Source of the DNA: Piezodorus guildinii
Taxonomy: Eukaryota > Arthropoda > Insecta > Hemiptera > Pentatomidae
Direction of reading: 5' to 3'
DNA length: 64,000 nt
Assembly (NCBI GenBank): GCA_023052935.1
Contig: CM041294.1
Location: 96,851,616 to 96,915,615 of the forward strand
Shown here: positions 1 through 12,662 of the stretch, one piece after another
How positions within the stretch are numbered: the first letter of the stretch is position 1
How the letters are laid out: each line of letters begins with the position of its first letter
Program-made: the position numbers and the translations under genes
The notes under the pieces: model-generated
The model's input: the letters and a program-made list of their open reading frames with translations, nothing else
Told to the model about the DNA's origin: nothing
Databases searched by the model: none

Positions 1-290
1 AAATTTAATTTCTATAGACACATGTGTTTTATTAAAAAATATTTTACATTATTATCTAAAACAATCAGTTACTTTTATCGGCTTTTTATCACTCTTTATC
101 AACTTTTGTGTATATAGATGATATTTTTTTCTAAAATGTTTAGCTTTCCAACTGATATTATACAGTCAAAAATAAACAATTGCATTAAAAAAATATCATT
201 GCAGTTTTCTCCTAGTTAGTTGAATATCTAATTCGTTTATCTTGTATATTTAGCCGTTTTTTACCAATGATAATACGATAATTCTAAGCA
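1..290 (+). repeat. Family A repeat, partial at window edge
   Basis: Matches the interior of family A (TAGACACATGTGTTTTATTA, CAATCAGTTA...TTTTATCGGC, AAATTGCATTAAAAA-like). The 5' end lies outside the window. Confidence 0.75.
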
Positions 291-305
291 GCAGAGAAAG
301 GGGTA

Positions 306-880
306 CAAATTCAGTGCCCACAACACACGACTTAACTTACCTCTGTTGTTAAAATAAATCAAAATTTAGATGTTTATTTATAATAATTATTTATAAAATT
401 TTAAATAAATTAAATTGAATTTTATTAGAAACATGGGTGCTATTAAATAATCTATTATATTTTTATCTACAACAATGAGTTAGTTTTATCGGCCACTTTT
501 CAATGTCACAATTTTCTAAAATATTTAGCTATCCTACGGTATGTTATACTTCTATATTACTATTCTTGTGTCAAAAACACAAAAATTGCATAAAAAACTG
601 TTAGCACTTTTATCCTTTAGTTGTTTATCAAATTCACTCAACTTGCACATTTAGCTGTTATTTTTAATGCTAACAAGATGACGTGCCTATTTTTTTCGAA
701 TCAACAAAATTAAAGGTACTTTAGAGGAAGACAATTTAAACTATCGCAATTTAAGTCCTGTCAGACTATTTCAATCAGAATGTAACCTACATAATATTGA
801 CGCCCGTTAAATCTTACATCGATATAGTGAGTTTAATCAAAATCGTTTGAGCCACTTATGAATGTTGTAATAATATTAAA
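306..880 (+). repeat. Family A repeat, 5' two-thirds
   Basis: Starts with CACAACACACGACTTAACTT, the characteristic 5' end, and runs through TTAGTTTTATCGGCC, AAAGGTACTTTAGAGGAAGA and GTCAGACTATTTCAATCAGA to GTTTAATCAAAATCG. Confidence 0.8.
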
Positions 881-1639
881 TAAAAAATCTTTAACCTTTG
901 ATATCTGTTTAATAAATAAGTTTGAAGATATATGTTAATATGAACTTTTTTGTTTATTATGTATTAGTGAACATATACCTAAAATAGTTCCATGCAATAA
1001 CGAAACACCCTGTATAGACACAGTCAATCATTCTCACAGAATTTTTTTATTTTTTATTGAAATGTTTATAATTGAAGTTTTAAACATAACCCCTGATTTT
1101 AATAAACTTCAAGTTTTTTTTTAGTTTTTTTTATTACCATTAATCATATCTGAAAATAAGAAATGAAATATTCGATAAATTAGTAAAAGTAAGGAATGAT
1201 ACTGCGATCTGAAGACTGAATGATCTAGACAAATGTTATTGGCAATGAGATGGTTGTACAGTAGATGGCAGAGATCTAGGCTGGCGGGCCCACCAGACCG
1301 TGGAAGCTCTAACCTTCAGGTCCGAGAACGGTATGTACAATAGTCGCTCTGTACCAGTAGTCTGTATGACTGTCCGGGAAGTAAATAGAACTCCTTCCTG
1401 GGCGAAGGTAGTATTGCTACCCAAAAAGACCAAAACACCCAAAGATATTACTACCAATATGGATTCTATATTTTGCCTATTGATCAGACTTTAAAGTGTT
1501 TAATCACGCCATTTTTGCAGGTTGGACTTGATTCTTTAGATTTAGATACCAAATTGTTAGTTTTATCTTTCATTTTCGGTCGTTTGCCTTTTTGATTTCG
1601 AGGAACTCATGTGCGAGGAAGTACAAAACATCAATTAAC
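881..1639. other. AT-rich, no gene seen
   Basis: No feature found. 1270-1430 is less AT-rich and holds short overlapping frames on both strands with no recognisable domain. Confidence 0.6.
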
Positions 1640-1835
1640 AGATGTTTATTCATTTAACGTCACTTAATGCTCCTATGGCTAATCGGACGATGCTACAGCG
1701 GGAGTTCTAAATTTTGTCGTACCACTTTTAATTAGGATAGGGATCTTTAACGAGTACCTGACATGGCACAGTCTCGGGACCACCTTTTTACGTCTCCTTC
1801 GAAGTACGACATAACTAAGCGTTTTTTTACTTACT
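1640..1835 (-). mobile_element. SINE-1 copy, head lost
   Basis: Reverse-orientation tail and body (TTTAACGTCACTTAATGCT, CTAATCGGACGATGCTACAG, AGGATAGGGATCTTTAACGA) fade out before the tRNA-like head. Confidence 0.85.
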
Positions 1836-1839
1836 CAGC

Positions 1840-2937
1840 TAGACTGTACGTATCAATGTACCCATAGTTGGTGAGTATGCATACTCAGCTATACGAGAGC
1901 CAAATGAGATGTGTTGAGAGAATGTTATACGTTGACTTATTTTTTTTTTTTTAACCTTTGATAATTGAAATTTAGAAAAATATCTTTATAATTGTTCTTT
2001 TGAATGTTATTAAGCATAATTCTAAACGTCCGTATTCCCTTGATACAAATGGTAGATCTATCAGCACAAATGTGCCGTGTGTACCGTCAACCCATACAGT
2101 CTACAGTCACATTAAGATTACGATGACATCATTCAAGATGATAGATATATCTCTACAAGGAGATGATGTTTCAATCAAATGAAACAATAATAACAAAACA
2201 TGCATTCTCAAAATAATCTATTGTACTTTTATAAACGTGCTGTTTTTTCCAACAAAAAAATTCAGACAAAAAAAAATATTCGATTGGGTCAAATTCTTTA
2301 CCATAAAAAAATCGAGCATAGGTGATGAAATTTATATGTCCACAACAGAGCTTACCGATCTTTTGATGACTTAACTTTTTTTTATGTTTTCAGGAAAAAA
2401 AAAATGAAAATGTATGTGAAATATGTCCAACGGATTGATAAAGTATGCTGTGTTATTATAGAAGCAACCCGATGTATTTGGGCAGCATTGCCAAATAAAT
2501 AAAGCATTTCTCTATCCCTAAATATAAACTCCGATTTTTGATCGAAGTTGCCCTTAGGCTGGGTACAGTCCCTTCGGTTGTAGGTTACAGCCTTTAATGG
2601 AATAGCAGTGCCAGAGCCTAGCCGAGGTGGCGAATCGATAACTGTCCGCTCCATCTGTACTTAACTTCGGCCCAAACCTCCATCGAAAGTCTCAAATTTG
2701 ACATTTTTCTCAAGCTGAAATTGAACGTAGGTCCGGGTTCAAACATCTAGCACAGTCGAACCTATCTTACTGCTCCTAGAAAAATTATCAAAGATCTTAG
2801 AGTGAGAATGAATAAATTAATGGTAATATATTACGAGGTTAGGTGCTTCTTCTGTATTGAAGGAAATATAGTACCTTTTGGAAGGAAAAGTTATCTGTTT
2901 ACAGAGGATAAAGTACCTATTGGAATGAAATCAAATG
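1840..2937. other. No feature recognised
   Basis: AT-rich sequence with only short frames. 2540-2760 is closer to balanced composition but has no domain or splice pattern that I can defend. Confidence 0.55.
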
Positions 2938-3105
2938 TGGACATTTAGTTTTTGCGCTAGATTTACCACATACGGACACACAGACCTTTTTGCGGAACAT
3001 GGTCATTTGGACTCAAGGAGACCCTAAAACATGTATTCGAAAATTTTCTCGATCGCAATTCTTTTCTTACTATATATTTCATATATAGGTAAGTGAAAGT
3101 AAAAT
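2938..3105 (+). repeat. Family A repeat, 3' end
   Basis: Contains GCGCTAGATTTACCACATAC, ACAGACCTTTTTGCGG, GACCCTAAAACATGTATT and the terminal ATATAGGTAAGTGAAAGTAA. Confidence 0.8.
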
Positions 3106-3498
3106 CGGTTCCGTATTTCGGAGCTCGGTGTACGGGTAACGGCAGACATTTTTTTTTTTTCATATCCCAAATTCAAAGCATGAAATTTGTACGTATAATT
3201 TATTTAATTAAACATGTACTGTAACTGTGTTACATTTTAAGATGGAGTAATGATGTCTCAGTGTATTGTTTACCAAATAGTAATTCATTAAGTTAAACAG
3301 TAGAGCTGATGGGGATCAGCCATTTTTATTTTGTTTAGTTCGATATTAGATTGTATATAATTTGAAGGAAGGTGTTTATTTTCCTTGTTCAATTTCGAAG
3401 GTTTATTACTAAAATAGGTTTTCCTGACTGAGAAAGTTACATGAAGAAATTACCTATAAATTTGGCTTCTACGCCATCAAAAACCTAGGATAAAGGGG

Positions 3499-3782
3499 GT
3501 CACCTATAGAATAGTGGCTAGCATAACAGCCTTCTCTAAGCCCAAAGTCATGTGTTCAAAACCGCAGGTGGTTGTAGGATTTTTTAATAGGAGTAAACAT
3601 TTCTTCGTTATGCCGTCCTTCGGAGGGAACGTAAAAAGATGGTTTTAAGCCCTTGCGATGTCAGGTACTCGTTAATGATCCCTATCCTAATTAAACCTGG
3701 ATAGACACAAAATATTGGACTACCACTGTAGCATCGTACGATTAGCCACAGGAGCATAAACTGACGTTAAACAAATAAACAA
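3499..3782 (+). mobile_element. SINE-1 copy
   Basis: The head AGTGGCTAGCATAACAGCC, a degraded B box (GTTCAAAACCG), the body (TATGCCGTCCTTCGGAGG, GTCAGGTACTCGTTAATGAT) and the GACGTTAAACAAATAAAC tail are all present. Flanks AACCTAGGATAA and AACTAGGATTGA may be an eroded target-site duplication. Confidence 0.88.
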
Positions 3783-4079
3783 GCTAACTAGGATTGAGCT
3801 ATTTAAAAAGGAAAAACCCACATCGAAGGTGATTAAGGGCTTTGATCCCGTTTTAGACGCCTCGAGTGACTGCCCGAGGATTGTCAAGTCCAAGCTGTGA
3901 GCTCTAGCGGTGACTTGCCAATATTCGCTAAGTGTGAGCAGCGACCTCCTTGACCCCGCTAGATCGGCGGCCTTCCAGGAACCCCCCAGACACCAGGACC
4001 CGGAGGAGCTGCCAGGATTAGCAATGGCTACCGGGGAATCCCCGCGCAGCCGGATCTGATAGCGGCCTGTGAACCTTAC

Positions 4080-4290
4080 CTGCTCCTCGCTCCCTCCCCC
4101 TCCACCTCCACGGGCACACACAACACTCACGCACGCACGCACACTCATACACTCTTTTCCTCATTTTGTCTTCTTTGCTTCCTTTTTGGAAACTGGACCA
4201 AGGTCACTGCACTGCCTTCCGAGACGTGCTTCTCATTCTCCTGCGAATCTCGTGGTTCAGATGTCAGTTGCAATAAAATGCTAGGGAAAT
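4080..4290 (-). other. Exon-like GC-rich patch (candidate first exon, minus strand)
   Basis: On the minus strand a GTGCGTGCGTGCGTGAGTG tract and GGTGGAGGGGGAGGGAGCGAGGAGCAG end at a consensus donor CAG|GTAAGG (GT at 4078-4079). The GC-rich zone continues to about 3850. It could be a 5' UTR exon of a gene leaving the window to the left. No protein homology. Confidence 0.3.
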
Positions 4291-5394
4291 GGCATTCCGT
4301 GGAAAGTGAAAGAAGGAGAGTTGAGAGTGGTGTAATTAGAACATTTGTATGATTTTTGTCATAGTGGATATAAATAGTTGACCTTTTGAGAATTACTGGA
4401 AGGAATTAGTTCGGGTGGCGGTGAGTGAATGACACAATTATTAAGAGTTTCAACTATTTATTTTCTGCCAACGTTGTAGGTCACATGTGGGATATAGACA
4501 TTAATATAGAAAATTATCACCTTTAATTTGAATTGTAAAACATTCTGTATGTATGATTATATAAACAGTGTATATAATAGTTAATAATATGGTTCTATAA
4601 AAAAAAAAAATAAAAAACATATATATATATATATTTGCCATTAATTTGGTTAGTATCAGGAAAAAGGCTGTTCCAACAATATAAACTACTTAATGAGGCA
4701 TAAAATTAGGTTTAATTTGAGTAGTAATAGAAATCCGTAGGTCTAATACCACCGACACAATGTCAGCGTAATGGTTACATGGGTCAGAATTTCTGTTCCA
4801 TAAAAACGCTTCTGCCGTGGCTTCCCACCCACCTGTGAATGGCAGACTGGTGTCGTTTGCTTCGTATTATCGCCTAGTATTATGAGGTCAAAAGGAAAAT
4901 CGTAGTAAAATGAGTCAGATTTTTGGTCACTTTTTAAAGTGGACAGATTTCGTAATCTATCCGCTTTGAGTTGGCCGCGTTTATTTTTTCCTTTATCATG
5001 ATAGATGCTTTGCATAAAAAATACTTACAAAACTCAGTAAAACTTGTTGCATTTTTCGTTGCTGGCTCACGGACTAATAGTGAAGGTGAAGAGGCAGGTG
5101 TACAACGATGGCGAGGGCAGTCCTCCGCTAGTGGAAACTCGGGCTCACTCAGCCCTAATTATATTAGAGGCTCGATGGATAGCGCCTGCAATCCAATTAG
5201 ACCGGGTGTTGCGCAGGGCGCCTCGCGAGCACCTACTCTTTATTTTGCGTTCTCATTAATGCCTCCTCTCTAATCGGCCGGTGATGTAATATCACCACAT
5301 CACCGCTTCTGCCTGCAAACCGTCTCGAGGAACTGGTGCGCAAGGAAGTGAGAAATACCAATTATAGGATATTAACTAGGTTCTGGCTCTTCGG
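4291..5394. other. No feature recognised
   Basis: Mostly AT-rich. 5080-5340 is GC-richer; TCGAGGAACTGGTGCGCAAG at about 5322 resembles TCGAGGAACTCATGTGCGAG at about 1598, so both belong to an unidentified repeat. Confidence 0.5.
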
Positions 5395-5817
5395 TTTATT
5401 TTGATTGCCCGAAGTATACAAAACAAGAACTGTGTTTGCTAAACTCTCAAATATTATTGGTTTATTATTTTCAATGATGAACCTTTGTGATCGGCCAAAC
5501 ATATAAAAAAAAATACCCTCACTGCTTGACCAATTTTTTCGGATTTCGCCACAAAAATACTAGGGCATCCAACGAAGATCCAAACACCTAGACGTTGATA
5601 TTAGCTCGTCATATTTAAAATGGCGGCTGAATAAAATTAATTTAATCCAATAACTCAGTTATTTTTGAAGATAGAGAAAAAATTTACTAGTGTTTTTTAA
5701 CCAAAAAAACATGAATAATTATAAGAAAAAGATAATAATTGAAATCAGTGTAGAGTATTGGAATCAGTGAAGTGCGAAAAACTTGAAATCTTCTCCACAC
5801 ACACACACACACACACA

Positions 5818-5855
<38 letters not shown>

Positions 5856-5910
5856 ATATATTATATATATATATATATATATATCGTATATATATATATA
5901 TATATATATC

Positions 5911-5974
<64 letters not shown>

Positions 5975-6250
5975 CACGCTTGTATATATATTTTTGAAGA
6001 TAGAGAAAAATTTAATTATTGTTTTTAACCAAAAATACGCGAATAATTATAAATGATAGAAAATACAAACAAAGTTTAATTTTACTCATATTTAGATTAA
6101 CTAAATGAAAATCGAAAGAAAAGGGAGTAGTAACGATGTCCAGTATTCGTTTTATTTTTTTTATTATTTTATTTATTTTTTACAGCTTTCGGTTTATTTT
6201 TTTTAATAATGAACCTTTGTAATCGACCAAAAAAATAAATAAGATTACCC
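5395..6250 (+). repeat. Family B AT-rich repeat with (AC)n/(TA)n microsatellite
   Basis: GATGAACCTTTGTGATCGGC, GACCAATTTTTTCGG, AATAACTCAGTTATTTTTGA and TTTTTAACCAAAAATACGCG recur at 27830-28700 and 58600-58900. An (AC)10-like run (5797-5817) and long TA runs (5822-5990) sit in the middle. Peptides read through the TA tract are artefacts. Confidence 0.7.
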
Positions 6251-6299
6251 CCTAATTAAAAAATGTATACCAGAAATTTATTTATTGAAATCGCTATTT

Positions 6300-6605
6300 C
6301 ATATTTTTGGAGAAAATTGTAAAAAGGGTCAAAATGCATGGTTTAACGTGGATCTTCCGGTTAGCTGATTTTGATGAAAAAGTTGCTTTTACATCTTGGG
6401 CGTATATATAAAATTTAAGTTTCTTACGACTTTTCGTTTTCGACTTACAATAACACACACGGACACGGACACTTAGACCTGTTTGCGCGACTTTTTTATT
6501 TGGACTGAGAGACCCTAAAACGTGTATTTCCGTAGAAAACTGGAATTTGGAAATTTATAAATCGATATACGTTTCCCTTACCACATATAGGTAAGTGGAA
6601 GTAAT
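6300..6605 (+). repeat. Family A repeat, 3' part
   Basis: GTCAAAATGCATGGTTTAAC, GACCCTAAAACGTGTATTTC and ATATAGGTAAGTGGAAGTAA show the diverged 3' third of family A. Confidence 0.75.
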
Positions 6606-6689
6606 TATATGTAACAATTTAATGTTACATTTTGTTAATTTAATGAAAACAAATTAATGAGATGTACGATGAACCATATTGTTGTCATC

Positions 6690-7420
6690 ATATTCTACTT
6701 GATGTCTACTGCGGCTTGGAACATTCGAATACAGTGAGGAGTTGCAACTTGTTGACCTAGCTAGGAGGATACAATCAGCCAGAATAGATACAGCTAGCCA
6801 TGGCAAGTGAATGGATACAGGAGGCAGTGGCGGTGAATGGAGGAGGCTGGCACCGGAAATCCTGGTGCGTAGCCTCGGCCGATGGGAAACTGATTCAGCC
6901 GCCGCAGGAACTTGCCAATTATCATAAAGTCCTCACAGCCCGCGAATTAGCCAGGACTAGTTGCGTACTCTCCCACATCGCCTGGCTGGGGGTCGCGGAT
7001 GGAAGGGGGTTTAAGTGGGAACAAACCTCTCCCACTAAGTGAACACCGAGAAAAGTATATCTTCAATGGATTATCTAAACCACCACAACGGATCAAACCC
7101 GGCTGATAGCCCTACGATTTTTAAAGTGACGTAGTGAGTGTTTTCAGGAGAAAGTATAGATTTCAAGTAATCCAAGAGCTGAATGAAGGCGAGTCAGTTC
7201 TGATGTCAATTTGTGTTAAAGTAAAAGTTACAGATCACGACTCTGTCAGTTCGATTAGCAATAGCAACCAGAAGCAAGCTTTAGTGTTTGTCAAAGTTTC
7301 CATCTTATCGCTCCAGCGTAGTCTCAGCACACTCCAGGATAGATTGTGTAAAATGTCAGACACAAACCGGTTTACGAATTCTTTATCAACGAAATTCGAT
7401 CATTTGCAGTCAAATTAGAT
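6690..7420. other. GC-balanced patch with short plus-strand frames
   Basis: 6800-7042 encodes 80 residues starting MASEWIQEAVAVNGGGWHRK, and 7134-7418 another 94. Neither resembles a known domain. They may be remnants of a repeat or chance frames. No splice or promoter signal supports a gene. Confidence 0.35.
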
Positions 7421-7769
7421 CATTTATAAATTTGTTTATCTGGCAATGCGAAAAATAAGGCGCTATAACACACCTTAAAGTTTAAAAAGGTTGTGGATCC
7501 AGATCTAGGCAGGTGTAGAATATGGCTTCGAGGTCTTGTGTGCTACCTCTTTCTCCTCCAGCCCTCTGATGCCAGTTTTTCCTTTTAGGTTTTATTGACT
7601 TCCTAGCCTTGGTGTAGAACTACCGGATGTATATATTACACTTCGTATATAGGTCTTTCAATTTATACATAAATTATATATTTGAAATCACAGCCCCGAT
7701 TTGGAGAATATTTTATTTTGGTTGAAATGGATGAAGAGCCATTTTTTCCAGAGGAAGAAAATAAAATAT

Positions 7770-8195
7770 CGGCATTTTAGCTCCGTCAGACTATTTCAAT
7801 AAGAATGAAACCTAAGTGATATTAAATCCCATTAAATGTTGCATCGCTATAGTGAGTTTAATCAAAATACTTGGAGCCGTTATTGAGAAAATCTTGAAAA
7901 GGTGCAAAATGCATAGTATAAAGTGGCTCTTCTGGTTGGCTGATTTCGGGGGAAAAGTCGCTGTAACTTCTAGCCATAGACGCTTTTAAAATATGAAATT
8001 TCAGTTTTATACAGGGTATGGTTTTCGCGCTAGACTTACTACATACACACGCACGGACATACAGACCTTTTTGTGGTACTTGGTTATTTGTACTCAGGAA
8101 CCCTAAAACGTGTATTTTCGTTGAAAACTAGAAAATTTTCATTATCTCAATACTTTCCCTTACTATATATTTCATATATAGGTAAGTGAAAGTAA
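7770..8195 (+). repeat. Family A repeat, 3' half
   Basis: Runs from GTCAGACTATTTCAATAAGA through GTGCAAAATGCATAGTATAA and GACCTTTTTGTGGTACTTGG to ATATAGGTAAGTGAAAGTAA. Confidence 0.8.
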
Positions 8196-8221
8196 AAAAG
8201 GCAAGCAGCCCAGAAGCAGTT

Positions 8222-8580
8222 GCGGTAGAAGTACATTTTAGAAGATGGGCGTTCATTCTCTTATTACATTCAAGGTCACTTCAGATAGTACACGAAGCCA
8301 GTAGACATTACGATAGTACAATATAACAGAAAATAGTAGAATAGTGAAGTATAGACGGTGATAGTAGCAGTTGAGGTTACATTGACGAAGATGGGAGTTC
8401 TTTTACTTGTTAGATTCAAGGTCACTTCTAATAGTACATAAAGACATTAGACATTACGATAGTACACTAAGAGAGTTGATAGTAGAATAGTGAAGTATAG
8501 ACGATGACGGTAACAGTTGAGGTTACAATGAAGAAAATGGGCGTTCATTCACTTGTTAGATTCAAGGTTACCCTGCTTCA
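8222..8580 (+). repeat. 146-bp tandem repeat, about 2.4 copies
   Basis: ATGGGCGTTCATTCTC (8245), ATGGGAGTTCTTTTAC (8391) and ATGGGCGTTCATTCAC (8537) start successive units exactly 146 bp apart. AGACATTACGATAGTAC and AATAGTGAAGTATAGACG recur in register. No coding potential seen. Confidence 0.85.
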
Positions 8581-9629
8581 GTTAGTCAGCTTCTATCTTC
8601 TCGTTTCTAATAATTGCATTAACTTTTATTGTGACTTAATCTGCCTTATGATGGTGTCATCTTTCTCAATGAAAATTAAAAATATGTTAGAGATTTCACT
8701 TGGATACAACTTCAGCCTAACGCCTAAATTGACCTTCTAAGAGTTATCAAATAAAATATTAAACTCGTAAAATGTAATTGTCTTTAGTATCAGCTGATCC
8801 TCACCATCCTTGAAACCAACTGATAACATAATAATTCGGTATTGCTTGCCCTAAAGTACATAACATCTTAATAATTTAAAAAACGATTATAATGCAAATT
8901 TGATAAATTTAAACTATGATATAATTCTATATTTATAAAGAACTCATAACGAGAGCAATTTTACCATTTTAAATCGGATTCATCTTGTGGTTGTAATGGA
9001 GAGTGACAAAAAACTCATAAATTCGGATGATTGTTGTAGCTAACGATTTATGTTGTTATACCATTTACTGAAGATAAACTTTAATTTAGCATCTAAGTAC
9101 GAAATTTTAAAATTTATTTAAAATTGATTTGCGTATTTCTTTTACTGTTGCCTGGACCTACGGGGTCAAATTGTCATAAACCGATAAATTCAACATCAAA
9201 CGCATCTAATTCGAAATGCTCCAAAGAATAGTTCAGTCTCCTTATTATGTCACCAACGATACGACACACCATGACCTTAATATTTCATTTATTTTAGACC
9301 TAATTTCATCTATTTTTCCTAAATTTCATGAAACTGTTGCACGCTATCCTAACCCTTAAACAAAATCTCCTAACATAGCTACCTAAGTTTTCCAAAAGTG
9401 TCTGTATACATATCAATAAGAAAATTACAGTGCAGTGAACAAAAGAAGTATTGCTGCACGTGATTTTTCGGGGAAAACATTGGTTACTAATTTATAGAAC
9501 ATAAATTAACTGATGGATTCTATACAACACATATTTCTACTAACACAAAACATCGCGCAAGTATATTTATAAATTAATTGTTTTATAAGAGTTTGTACAA
9601 GTGAAGAAAATTGGACAAATTAGTAATTA
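8581..9629. other. AT-rich, no gene seen
   Basis: No domain or clear repeat. 9420-9620 (ACATAAATTAACTGATGGAT) is similar to 34850-34980 (GCAAATTAAGTGATGGATTC), an unidentified shared repeat. Confidence 0.55.
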
Positions 9630-10713
9630 AAACAAAATTGGGTGCACGAAATACACGATTTTCACTTAACTCCGTTGTTAAAATCAATTTAAATAGTTTT
9701 AAGGATTTTCTAATAGACTTAGAGATAAAAATAAATTTGAACGAATTATTTACATTGAACTTCAATAGACACATGTGTTTTATTAAATAATTTATAATAT
9801 TATTATATACGACAATCAGTTAGTTTTATCGGCCTTTATCGCTCTCCATTTACTTCTACAATTTTTTTAATGAGATAATTTTTTTTTCTAAAATATTTAG
9901 CTTTCCAGCGGGATATTATATGTTTTTATGATCAAAAACACAAAAATTGCATTAAAAATATTTTTGATTTCTCTCCTTTAGTTGATCATCAAATTCATTC
10001 AACTTGTATATTTAGCAATGCTAATCAGATAATATGGTTAATTTTATGAAAAATAAAAAATTAAAGGTACTTTAGAGGAAGAAAATTTTAAATATCGGTA
10101 TTTAAGCTCTGTCAGACAATTTCAATCAGAATAAAACCTACATAATATTAAAGCCCATTGAATTTGACATCACTATAGCGAATTTAATCAAAATCCTTAT
10201 AGCCGTTTTTGAGAAAACTCATCAATCCCAATTATTTAGAGTATTGTTTCCTTTGTTCGAGAGATGGCAGCACGTCACAGCAGAGAGCTATCAGGCATTA
10301 TCATTAAGAAACGTCTGGAGATGTCCAGCTCTTAATTGACGAGAAGTGCAAGTATCAATCAAAGAAAAAAAGCATTTGAAAACCAATAAAAGTGGATAAT
10401 GTCTTAATTTTAATATTTTAGCGAAAAATTGTAAATTGATATGTTGATTTCCTAAAGGCACCTAATGAAATTTTTTTCGAATTAATATTTTGACATATTT
10501 GTATACTAATGGTTTAGTTTTATCAAAAATCTGTAATCATAGTTCATCTAAAAAACATAGAAACCCTTTGAAAAATCGTAAAAAGGTGCAAAATACATGG
10601 TATAAAGTGGTTAACTAATTTTGATGAAAAAGTTTCATTAACATCTTGGACGTATATTTGTCTAAAATATGAAAATTAAGTTTTATATAACTTTTCGCGC
10701 TGAATTTACCACA

Positions 10714-10751
<38 letters not shown>

Positions 10752-10890
10752 CTTTTTTCGGGACTTGGTCATTTGAACTCAGGGGACCCTAAAACGTATA
10801 TTTCCGTTGAAAACTGGAATACTATAATTTTCATGATCGCAATACTTTCTCTTACTATAAATTTTATATACAGGTAAGTGAAAGTAAAAG
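9630..10890 (+). repeat. Family A repeat, full length with ~340-bp insert
   Basis: Starts GGTGCACGAAATACACGATT and ends CAGGTAAGTGAAAGTAAAAG. About 10218-10562 is unrelated sequence that breaks the copy between GCCGTTTTTGAGAAAA and AAATCGTAAAAAGG. A (CA)n run at 10711-10748 expands an ACACAC stretch present in other copies. Confidence 0.8.
10711..10748. repeat. (CA)n microsatellite
   Basis: About 18 CA units inside a family A copy. Confidence 0.9.
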
Positions 10891-12472
10891 GTATAGTTAG
10901 AAACCGTGACAATAATTTTATGGGGAACCGGGGATACCTGCTCCCCCCTCATGTGTGTACCCATATGTAGGGATTTATTGTTATATTTTTGTAAAATAGA
11001 CAAAATCTCTGGCTCCCATGACATAGGAAACACCTGACTGATCTTATTAGCGTTTGTGGAGATCTAACTCAGTACAAGAAGACCCTCAAAGCGCCACCTT
11101 CAGTCGGCCAACTATTTTCTTTACCCTCTCTCCGCTGCTCTAAGTTGGTCCCCAAGTTCTAGCAAAAACCTTTCCGATTTCTTACAGCCCTCTACAAAGC
11201 CTACCAAACCGTGTCCGTGAATAGCACGCTTCTTTTAGTCTCCGCAGTCCATGGCCTTCTTTATACTAGATGCGATTCGCAGCTGGCATAGATGGTGGCG
11301 GGCTCCGCGAGGCTCGCTTAGAGTTATATTATATAATTATATTATACCTTTTAGATTTATAAGCTATTGAACAGGGTTTTTTAGGCATAAATCTTTGCCA
11401 ATTCAAAAACAGAAATTAATGAAATGGTTAAAGATCTCTTGATTCAATGCGATACCGTAGGATTGGTCATCAATACAGAATAAAAAACAGGTCATCGGTT
11501 TTGTTGATACATCTACTTAGGGCAATCCATCTCATTAAAAAGGTAATTAAGAAGAAATAAATATAAGAATAAATATGGGATGGAAAAAATACTGTACTTT
11601 ATTTTAGAGGCGCAAAAACTATACGCCCAAGATGTTACAGCAACTTTTTCATCAAAATCAGCAACCAGGAGAACCACTTCATGCCATGCATTTTGTACCT
11701 CTTTAAGATTTTCTCTAAAACAATTACGATTAAACTCGCTTCATGGATATAGAATTTAATGGGCTTTAATATGATGTAGGTTTCATTCAAATAGTTTGAC
11801 AGGTCTTAAATGCCGTACTTAAAATTTTCTTCCTCTAAAGTATCTTCAATTTTTGCACGGTATGTTTTGAAACATGGGGTCTTGCTGCCGCTCAGTGAGA
11901 CCATGAGGTACCCGTGTAACGAGCTTTATATCACACATGTTTGGGCTAAAAGGCTCAAGTCTTGGAATGTGATCTTGTGCAGATACTGGGGTATGAAATC
12001 GAGAAAGGGTTCGGGTTCCACCTTCGGCAGCCAACTAAGCGTTTTCAAGATATCTTTTTGTAATATTGTCTGGCAAAATTAAATAAATACATTTTTTGAA
12101 GTAAGATAATGATTTCTCGTAAAGAAACCAGCCAAAGCGCTTCAATGTCTAACTTAACTTTTCGGATCCCAGGGCCATCTTGTTAGAATTTATTTCAAAT
12201 AGTAAAAGTCGTATCTTGCGGGCTCATAATTCTCAACATCAACATCAATAATTCTCTCAGTATTTTCAGTCATAGTCATAGGCATTTCATAAACATAATA
12301 GATATGTAGAAGCTATTTTTTTTATATAATAATGTCATTTATTGAAACCTGTTTAATTTAATCTTCCCCTGCATGCCTCCTATTAATATTGGTAAATACG
12401 ACACCTTAGGGAAATAACTCCAATGATTCCAGTAAATATAGTCTATACATACATTGAATATATTAATTAAAA
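10891..12472. other. Mixed sequence, no gene seen outside the family A fragment
   Basis: 10940-11300 and 11870-12050 are GC-balanced with short frames on both strands and no recognisable protein. The rest is AT-rich. Confidence 0.5.
11590..11860 (-). repeat. Family A repeat, internal part, reversed
   Basis: CAACTTTTTCATCAAAATCA, CATGCATTTTGTACC, GATTAAACTCGC and AGTATCTTCAATTTTTG are complements of the family A middle. Both ends are missing. Confidence 0.75.
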
Positions 12473-12662
12473 CTGTGAATAAAATCGGAGGCTGAATTAT
12501 ACTTCACCACTCTTTTATTAAAAATAAATGCACGACGTTTCGGCTAAAATGTCATCTTCAGATGCAAAGGAACAAATTTTGTTCTAGTGCATCCACTTAC
12601 AACCAGAAACAAAAAAATGTGTTTATGGTGAAGTATAAATCAGCCTCCAATTTTATTCACAG
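12473..12662. mobile_element. Foldback (MITE-like) hairpin element, 190 bp
   Basis: CTGTGAATAAAATCGGAGGC...TATACTTCACCA at the left is repeated in inverse at the right end. Next to the left arm is GACGTTTCGGCTAAAATGTC followed by ATCTTCAGATG, the motif shared with other hairpins here. Confidence 0.82.

Noticed and set aside
3720..4148. 142-residue minus-strand frame
   Set aside because: Its C-terminal part is SINE-1 sequence and the rest is GC-rich with no domain; the GC patch is noted only as a possible first exon.
5783..6028. Ile/Tyr-rich frame
   Set aside because: It is a translation of TA microsatellite.
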